From assembly GCA_020809705.1 (NCBI GenBank), contig CP085826.1, forward strand, positions 3,100,001 to 3,164,000: 64,000 nucleotides of DNA. The letters are read 5' to 3'. Positions 57,514-64,000 of this stretch are shown here, piece after piece; position 1 is the stretch's first letter, and each line of letters starts with the position of its first letter. This DNA is from Calonectria ilicicola (lineage: Eukaryota > Ascomycota > Sordariomycetes > Hypocreales > Nectriaceae). The translations under genes were made by a program, and so were the position numbers. The notes beneath the pieces were generated by a model. It saw only the letters and a list, made by a program, of their open reading frames with translations, did not search any database and was not told the DNA's origin.

Positions 57514-57969
57514 ATGTTGATCAAGTGCGTGAACCGCATCGGCGGGGCTGGATACCTTGCATGATCGCGAGCTAACCGCTGCGCCATAGGGTCCGAACAC
57601 TCACAGGCAAGGAGATTGAGCTCGATATCGAGATGGACTACAAGGTACGCCACAAATGATGGCGCGGGTTTTGATGGTGTTGGATGTTCAGAGCTGACCG
57701 CTGTTGCAGGTCTCGCAGATCAAGGAAAAGGTCGAGGAGAAGGAGGGCATTCCTCCCGTCCAGCAGCGTCTGATCCACGGCGGCAAGCAAATGTATGTGC
57801 AACTCCCTTCATCCCATCCGAAAGCGTCTTGACAAGACCGGCACGCACTAACGAACGCCCGCTTCCCCGGAATAGGACCGACGACAAGACGGCCGCAGAG
57901 TACAACCTCGTCGCTGGCGACACCCTCCATCTCGTTCTTGCTCTTAGAGGGGGGCGATACATGGCATAA
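57514..57969 (+). CDS. RUB1: ubiquitin-like modifier RUB1/NEDD8
   Basis: Model: join(57514..57524,57590..57644,57710..57792,57876..57969), 80 residues. Spliced, it reads [20 protein letters not shown], then [20 protein letters not shown], and ends LRGGRYMA. The mature C-terminus is Gly-Gly; the four residues after it must be cut off before activation by Ula1-Uba3. Ala at the -4 position (ALRGG) distinguishes NEDD8 from ubiquitin (RLRGG). The product modifies cullins in SCF-type ubiquitin ligases. The first exon encodes only three codons and two bases. Three introns in an 80-codon gene are notable. Confidence 0.95.
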
Positions 57970-58645
57970 TGGGCGAAGGGTGCGGTAATAAAGGCTCAGT
58001 CATCGGAACGCAATGATTGAGAGACTAGATTCCAGATACAACGGGCGCGAAGCGGAGCTTGAGACTGCCCTCTGCTGCATTTTCCGGGCGTTGCGTGGGA
58101 ACGACATCTTCGATATTGGTCATCTCGGGACGGAAAGCCGTGGCTCCAGCAAGATGGTCTTTGATACCTGTATGGCCAGCGATGGGAAACGAATCAAACC
58201 ACTACATTGGCCTTCAGAGAGTTGTCCATGTTGAGCGTCGACATCCCAAGGATGGTCAGATCCAGTTTTTTGGCCATGATGTAACCTGTGTTATTTGCAT
58301 ACATCCAAGCCGCTACTATCAACATACATGCGTGTTCCTGCACTGTTACCTAGAAGCGCCTTTCCATCTGTGTATAGTATGCCACCAACATGCAAAATCT
58401 CTCACTCCCATGCCTATAAGTGTATATCCATACGGCAGCCCGCCGTACCCCATGTTAATCTGGGCTCATTTCCCATGTAATTGCTATCCGCCTACAACCA
58501 TAAGACTCCTCAAGTGTAAACCACCTGCAACCCTCGCGATAGGGGGAAAAGGAAAAGAAAGAAAGAAAAACAAGCCCTCTAGTCTTTGGAAACAAACAAT
58601 CGAATTCATGCAAACAGCCTTCAAGATCAGGATGCATTCCCAGAT
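57970..58645. other. intergenic, convergent 3' ends
   Basis: Spacer between RUB1 and elongin A. No gene is seen. Confidence 0.5.
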
Positions 58646-59854
58646 TCAAGCCCTCTTCTTGCGCTTCATAAAAATATCAACCGCCTTTCTCTTGCGAGGC
58701 GGTCCTGCCATGCTAGAAGCTGGCGGTGGCGAAGATGGTCCCGGGGCAGATGTAGGAGGGGGAGATGACTGCATGCGGGGGAGGTGCTGAGTTTGCTTTG
58801 GGGGTTCTGGAGAAGAGGCTGGCTTGTATGAGGCGCTAGCGGTTGAGGATACAACCTGTGTCTTTGCTGTGGATGGCTTGTAGCTGTTTGAAAGAAGACC
58901 GGAGCGCTTAGGAGCGGACCTTGTCGAAGACGACGCCTGGCTCTTAGTTGGCGACATACTAGACGCCGCTCCTGACCTCTTTTTGAGAAGGGACGTAGCT
59001 GACGACTTGGCGAAGGACTTGGGGGCCGGGTTCCGAGCCACTGGTCTCTCGTCGTCGTCAAAGAGGTCGTCTGGTTCGTCGTCACCCTCAGAATCTGATA
59101 AAAATGTAGCTCGCTCCTCGTATTCCTCCACGGCTGAGGGTATTTCTGACTTGGGGGTGGGTCGGAAAACGGGCTGGGCGGCTCTGCGATAGTCATTGAC
59201 CATGGCGGTTGGAGCCTTGACTGGCTGGGTGATGGCGGACCCCGACTTCTGGGATGGTCGCGACAGGGAACCGTGAATGTTGGCGATTTCTTTGGTTTCT
59301 CGCCGTACCTTTCGCATGACACTGGCTCCAGTGTGTGTCTTTGTGCGAGTTCCTCTGTTGAAGGACATATTGCTGACAGTGTGATCGCGAGGGCCGTTCC
59401 ATCCCCTCTTCGCGACGCCGAATCCCGGAGTGCGAGGCAGCAGTTTCCTGTCGAGCTTTCTGCCGGTGATACGGCTGGTATTATTCTCCTTCTTCTCCCT
59501 CAGCCCAGCCAGCGCACTCATGAGCTTCTTCTCGCTCTCCTCGAGGGCAAGGTCGTGGTCCTTCTTGTACTTTTCCCAGATGCGGTACCACTTCTTGGGG
59601 TTGGAGGGCTTGTACGCCTTGGCTTTGTACTCCATCGGGAATTCGCGCTCGATTAGCTTAAGCCAGATCTCGGCCGTCTCACCCTCAATCTGAGGGGAGT
59701 TGAGTTCGATCTGACGCAGTTGAGGCGCATTGTCGACTCGGAGGAGAATTTGACGGACGTTTTCGTAAGGGAGGAAGTCGCCGACGCTGTTGAGCTCGCG
59801 TATGTTTTTGATGCATGCCGTGGTGGCAAGCTCCATCAAAGACTTGACAGGCAT
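58646..59854 (-). CDS. ELA1: elongin A-like protein
   Basis: Uninterrupted frame of 402 residues. The elongin-A domain is at about 4-105: SLMELATTACIKNI, an F-box-like LPYENVRQILLRV and LRQIELNSPQIEGETAEIWLKLIEREFP. The rest is disordered, acidic in the middle (DDEPDDLFDDDE) and basic at the end (PPRKRKAVDIFMKRKKRA, a likely nuclear signal). In yeast Ela1-Elc1 forms a cullin-3 ligase that ubiquitylates stalled RNA polymerase II. The neighbour RUB1 modifies cullins, although the proximity may be chance. Confidence 0.9.
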   Translation of the reverse strand: MPVKSLMELATTACIKNIRELNSVGDFLPYENVRQILLRVDNAPQLRQIELNSPQIEGETAEIWLKLIEREFPMEYKAKAYKPSNPKKWYRIWEKYKKDHDLALEESEKKLMSALAGLREKKENNTSRITGRKLDRKLLPRTPGFGVAKRGWNGPRDHTVSNMSFNRGTRTKTHTGASVMRKVRRETKEIANIHGSLSRPSQKSGSAITQPVKAPTAMVNDYRRAAQPVFRPTPKSEIPSAVEEYEERATFLSDSEGDDEPDDLFDDDERPVARNPAPKSFAKSSATSLLKKRSGAASSMSPTKSQASSSTRSAPKRSGLLSNSYKPSTAKTQVVSSTASASYKPASSPEPPKQTQHLPRMQSSPPPTSAPGPSSPPPASSMAGPPRKRKAVDIFMKRKKRA

Positions 59855-60511
59855 TTTCGAAGAGATTAATTCAATGACGGAAGGGATTGGATGCGATGGC
59901 CGTTCAGGATCGATGCGATGTATGTCTTGTCTCTAACTCGGCGTAGTTTGCGCTTGGATGCAGAGGTGGAAGGAGACTTGGATGGGGGCAAACACCATGA
60001 CCTTGCAGCCGGGTTTAGGGGAATCGAAGAAGAAAAATTAGGGTGAGAGTGAGCTGGCTGTCCATCTGGGCCCTTGGAAAAGTATTACAAGATCATCGTT
60101 GATGCTGATGCGCTCGTCGCAGGAATGAGTACTCGAGGCATTGTTCGCCGGACACGACACGACCCTATTATATGCACGTTGCTAAATATACGTACTGTAT
60201 GGAGTACAGCAGTCTGGTGGACACCCTGGCGGAGCGTCAAGCCACATCTACATCTGGGGTCAGTGGCTGAAGAGCTTTTTCGGCCCGTGCACCTTGGCAG
60301 CCTTCGGCGATGCTCGACTATGAAGACTGACCCATTTCGTCACTGTAGCCTCAGCCTTCCTCGCCTTGTTTAATTTCTTCTTTGTCGTCGCCACGCTTCG
60401 GGCCATCTGGATAATAAAGCTCGGGGCGATACAGGATAACATTCAGTAGGATTCTGCCGCGCGAATAGTTGCGCCCTTCCCCACGCTCTCGTCAATCGTC
60501 AATCTTTCACC
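59855..60511. other. divergent spacer ELA1-TFG2
   Basis: Promoter region of both genes. A frame on the minus strand at 60260-60442 (60 codons, Lys-rich) is not supported. Confidence 0.5.
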
Positions 60512-61759
60512 ATGGCCGACTTCATCAAGCCCGACCCCGAGGCAACAGCCTCTCCCGCCAACGCTGACGAAGATGACCTCTACGAAGATGCTGGCGACCT
60601 GGAGTTCTACGACAAGAATGCCCCAAACATGTCCTTCGAGACGCTGTACCTCGCCCGTGTTCCCAAGTATATGTGGGACGCGTGGATCAAGCTCACGGAG
60701 CGAATGGGCGACGATGATGAGATTCAGATTGGAACGTTGCGCACATGGGCAGAGTCAAAACCCGACGGCACGACTGATGTATGGAGTGACTCCCATCAAT
60801 AAGCTTCCTCTTCTAACTCAAATAGACCAAACTGCGCATGCTGCTACACCCGAATTGCCCAGAGCATCAGCTTATTCCCCGTGAATATGACCTCGAGGTC
60901 CTCGACGCGAACGTCAACAACCATTTTATATTTAGCGAAGAGGATCTTCCCGGTTTCAAGGCGCGCAGCAAAGCTCGGCAGGAAGCAGCCAACGCGGGGA
61001 TCCCTACGTCTCTCCTCAGGCAGAAGGGACCCGGCCCTGAGCGACAAGGCTACGATCGACGGAGTCGATTCCAACCATACTACCGCAAGGCGGTGCCAAG
61101 TTAGTCATCGCCTTGCGTCTCACTCCCCTAGTCGTTGACTAACCGATAATTACAGAGAAAACCAAGGTGTTCGGAAAGGTTCACTACGATGTTCGTGTAG
61201 AGCCTAGAGATGTTCGCGAGGAAGAACGTCTCCTCGCGCAACGTCTCATGGATGCGGAGCAATCCAAATCGAAGCTTCAAATCATCAGCCGCAATAAGGC
61301 ATCATCTATTATCAACCCCGGAACAGCTGGTGCAGTCAGCTGGGGAGGCAACTTTATCGTACGTACTAGCTCTGTATTTTCACTTCTACACATTGCTGAC
61401 ATTTGGCCTAGAAAAACACTGCCCCCATCAACAAGCCCAAGAAGGGCGAGGTCTTCAAGGCTGCTCGTATCCCCAAGGACCAGCTTCTCGATCTTATTTT
61501 CAGCTGTTTCCGTCAGTATCAGTATTGGTCTATGAAAGCCCTTCGACAGAAGCTGCAACAGCCCGATACATACTTGCGTCAAGTTTTGGAAGAAGTGGCT
61601 GTTTTGAATAAGAGCGGTCGGTTTGCCAACCATTATTGCCTCAGCGATGCGTACCGTGACAAGGGTGGATCAAATGCCCAAGAGGCAGCCGCAGAAGCCA
61701 TGGATGATGGAGAGGACGACGACGGTGAGGAAATGGAGGATGTTTTGATCACTCAGTAA
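60512..61759 (+). CDS. TFG2: TFIIF beta subunit (Tfg2)
   Basis: Model: join(60512..60778,60826..61099,61156..61358,61412..61759), 363 residues. The N-terminal dimerisation barrel begins near residue 40 (LARVPKYMWDAW) and continues through GKVHYDVRVEPRD. The winged-helix DNA-binding domain lies near the C-terminus (IPKDQLLDLIFSCFRQYQYWSMKALRQKLQQPDTYLRQVLEEVAVLNKSGRF, shown only as landmarks). TFIIF binds RNA polymerase II and sets the start site. The acidic tail DDGEDDDGEEMED is present. Donors GTATGG and GTTAGT are minor forms. Confidence 0.94.
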
Positions 61760-62301
61760 TAATCTGATGCATTTATTGGAGAAGGGAGATGTATATTTTG
61801 CCTTTTAATGTTGGTGTTTGGGGATCAGGTAATTAAGGATAGGGTTTTTTAGATCATGATACCCTCTACTAGTAGAGAATGGGACCAAAAAAAATATAGG
61901 AACCGCTTATACTGGGAATGACTTCGCTTTTCTGATTGTATCACAGACTGGAGTGAGTCGACCAACTCGTATCACTACGGCTCCACAGCTCCCTGGCGCA
62001 ACTACGTAATTCATCTTCCCCGCACGTCATCTTCTCTGGATGATTTTAGGGCGAATGCATTGATCACCTGCCGCTTTTTTAGGGAGGTCATGGCTTCATG
62101 ACGAACCATCCCATCTTGGTAGAAGTTGGGTGTGTTTTGCCGAACCATTGTACGCACTACCCACTTCGTCACATGTGGGTAATGCCATGGTTGAAACGGT
62201 CAACAACCACAACCGTCATTCATCAATGGTACCGCTTTTCAAGAAACCACGGTATCCCATTTTCTTCTTCTCCTTCTTCCTCTTTTATTGAACCACAAAC
62301 T
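61760..62301. other. intergenic
   Basis: TFG2 3' sequence and promoter of the HAD gene. An upstream ATG at 62098 is in frame with the HAD gene but reads non-conserved residues. Confidence 0.5.
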
Positions 62302-63123
62302 ATGCACCTCATATTTGATTTTGACGGCACCATCACCCAGCAGGACACCATCGGGGTCCTTGCCGGCTCAGCCATTGACTATCAGAAACGCCAACACAGC
62401 AAAGACTTGCAGTCCGAATGGGACCAAGTGGTCAAGTCTTATGTAGAGGACTTTAAACGATACCACAGCGAGCACCCGGTTCCGGAAGAAGAGCGCAGAG
62501 CAGTTGACGAGGAGCTCAAGTTCCTGTCGGGAATGAAGCATGTTGAAGAAGCGTCGCTACAACGAATCGCGACTTGCCAAGTGTTTGCCGGGATGGATGC
62601 AGCGGAATTGAAACAGGCTGGTCAGGACGCCGTGAAGTGCAGCAAGGTCAAAATCAGACCCGGGTTTGAGGACTTGATCAAGCTCGCAAAGGCCCGAGGG
62701 TGGGACACCAGTGTCATCTCTGTGAATTGGTCACGATCCTTCATCGAGGGCGTCCTCGATCCGCATGAAATTCGCATCATTGCCAATAATCCCCACGCGA
62801 ATGGTACAATCCTCGGACCCGAGTTTCTGGACGGCGGGCGTATGACCAACGGCCACGAGAAACGAGAGGCGTTACAGCATGTCATGGCGGATAAGGCGGA
62901 CCGGGCGGTTTATTTCGGTGATTCGACCACGGACATGGAGTGCCTGCTGCAAGGCGGGATTGTCATCTCCAATGACGAAAGTTCAGCGCTTATGCGCACG
63001 CTGAAAAGAGTCGGACAGCCTGTTCCGCACGTCGGCGAACACGCAGACGAGTCTGTTCTTATGTGGGCGAGAGATTTCCGGGAAGTGCTGGAGAGTGGTG
63101 TGTTGCGCCATCTTGACAAGTAA
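62302..63123 (+). CDS. HAD-superfamily phosphatase
   Basis: Intronless, 273 residues from the ATG at 62302. Motif I is DFDGTIT (residues 6-12, nucleophile Asp6 and Asp8), with motif II VISVNWS near 138, and motifs III and IV in the region up to VYFGDSTTDMECL (about 210). The layout resembles phosphoserine phosphatase or pyrimidine-phosphate HAD enzymes; yeast YCR015C/Cto1 is a possible relative. The substrate cannot be read from the sequence. An in-frame ATG at 62098 would add 68 residues that look non-coding. Confidence 0.88.
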   Translation: MHLIFDFDGTITQQDTIGVLAGSAIDYQKRQHSKDLQSEWDQVVKSYVEDFKRYHSEHPVPEEERRAVDEELKFLSGMKHVEEASLQRIATCQVFAGMDAAELKQAGQDAVKCSKVKIRPGFEDLIKLAKARGWDTSVISVNWSRSFIEGVLDPHEIRIIANNPHANGTILGPEFLDGGRMTNGHEKREALQHVMADKADRAVYFGDSTTDMECLLQGGIVISNDESSALMRTLKRVGQPVPHVGEHADESVLMWARDFREVLESGVLRHLDK

Positions 63124-63561
63124 ATCAACAATGCTTCGTCCCGTTTGGCTGTATTGTTTATTTTCACGTTTCACGTACAACAACGAACAAGCCAATAATA
63201 GTACACCAAAATTTTCCAAGCCAAACCGCGGCTTTTGTAAATATGCTGGAGTTGCGCAACATGATTCGTCATGGTTTTCCTGTTCATGCTTGGTCCCACT
63301 GTTTTCTGTGACTTGGCACAGACAAAGCAAACGAATAAGCAAGGTGATGGCTGTTAGCATGACCCTAAATAGAATTCAAGGCTGCAAGCCCAAGCAATCC
63401 CACTCAATCTGAAACAAGGCGTTCTGAGTCATTATATACAGCGTGCCGGCCGATGGTCTTTCTGGATCTAAGACCAGTTAGTACCCAAAGTTCGACGCAC
63501 TCATGTTTTATACCCCTTCAGCCAGCCAGCGTATATCCTATCCAAAAATTACAACCAAATA
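63124..63561. other. intergenic
   Basis: 3' sequence of the HAD gene and promoter of the next small gene. No feature is seen. Confidence 0.5.
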
Positions 63562-63912
63562 ATGTGCACATACGGCTGCTCCATTTTCCTTTGCTCCCAC
63601 GAGAAATGGGGCAAAATTGTTAAGCAATGCGCCGAGAGCAGAGATTACGACCTGGGAAATAGCGATCACAAATGCAGGATTCTTCGACGACATGGGCTCA
63701 AGACAATCAACATCCCGAGAAAATGCTCAAAGTGCGCAAAGACAGATAATGCACTACAAGAGAGCAAGAATATCATCCAATCTCTACGGCGTTACTTGAG
63801 AAACATAGAGTTGGGAGTCGACTCTGAGACAGACAATGAGACCGGGACCGAATCAGACGGGAGCAGTGAATACGAAAGGAAATCGAGAGAATCATCAGCG
63901 GAGTCGGAATGA
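63562..63912 (+). CDS. small Cys-rich protein with acidic tail
   Basis: Frame of 116 residues. It begins MCTYGCSIFLCSHEKW, with Cys at 2, 6, 11, 23 and 38 and a CxxC pair in PRKCSKC near 54-57. This spacing (C-x3-C-x4-C-H ... C-x2-C) resembles small zinc-binding proteins common in Hypocreales, whose role is unknown. From about residue 85 the protein is acidic and Ser-rich (DSETDNETGTESDGSSEY), likely phosphorylated by CK2-type kinases. No signal peptide. It could be a lineage-specific gene. Confidence 0.55.
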   Translation: MCTYGCSIFLCSHEKWGKIVKQCAESRDYDLGNSDHKCRILRRHGLKTINIPRKCSKCAKTDNALQESKNIIQSLRRYLRNIELGVDSETDNETGTESDGSSEYERKSRESSAESE

Positions 63913-64000
63913 AAGATACCCAAGGAAAAACTATGGAATCAGTATCCATACTAGGAACAAAGGAAGGGAGTTTAGGTCAAGAATTTGGGTATGAGTAAAC
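63913..64000. other. window edge
   Basis: Too short to judge. Confidence 0.3.

Noticed and set aside
62098..62301. Upstream start of the HAD phosphatase
   Set aside because: Adds 68 residues with no domain character ahead of the buried first strand HLIFDFDGT.

Overview
The window looks like a chromosome segment of a filamentous ascomycete, most likely a Sordariomycete (Hypocreales-like). The evidence is compact genes with 50-100 nt GT-AG introns carrying CTRAY-type branch points, pyrimidine-rich leaders, typical fungal orthologs and a eukaryotic tRNA-Asp. The exact genus cannot be read from the sequence.

Layout. 1-18.3 kb is conserved housekeeping DNA: a small protein with an optional C-terminal membrane anchor, PER1 (GPI-anchor remodelling), MPS1 (spindle checkpoint kinase), mitochondrial bL21m, NSA2 (60S biogenesis), HMT1 (arginine methyltransferase), phosphoacetylglucosamine mutase, MUS81 and riboflavin synthase. 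31.3-63.9 kb is a second conserved block: GIR2, ACL4, an SRPK-like kinase, a dual-specificity phosphatase, PUF6, a Cys-rich single-pass membrane protein, RPB4, TRS23, RPN10, a borealin-like NBL1, TMA22, a large methyltransferase-domain protein, tRNA-Asp, PHB2, RUB1/NEDD8, elongin A, TFIIF-beta, a HAD phosphatase and a small Cys-rich protein. Ribosome and translation factors recur (bL21m, NSA2, GIR2, ACL4, PUF6, TMA22), but as scattered neighbours rather than a cluster.

18.6-31.2 kb is an accessory island without intact conserved genes. It holds a decayed superfamily-1 (DNA2/NAM7-like) helicase on the minus strand and a longer, frameshifted paralog on the plus strand. Between them lie an unrecognised gene family present as one multi-exon minus-strand copy and one plus-strand relic, and two further disrupted minus-strand genes. 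A perfect 9-bp minisatellite of about 51 units lies inside an intron of the unrecognised gene. An alternating 39-bp tandem array lies in front of the plus-strand helicase, and its leader is shared with the relic at 23.0 kb. Several premature stops in the island are CAG to TAG or CAA to TAA type, as expected of RIP-like C-to-T decay.

Most exon structures below were built by hand. They close in frame and reproduce known family sequences, but transcripts were not available.
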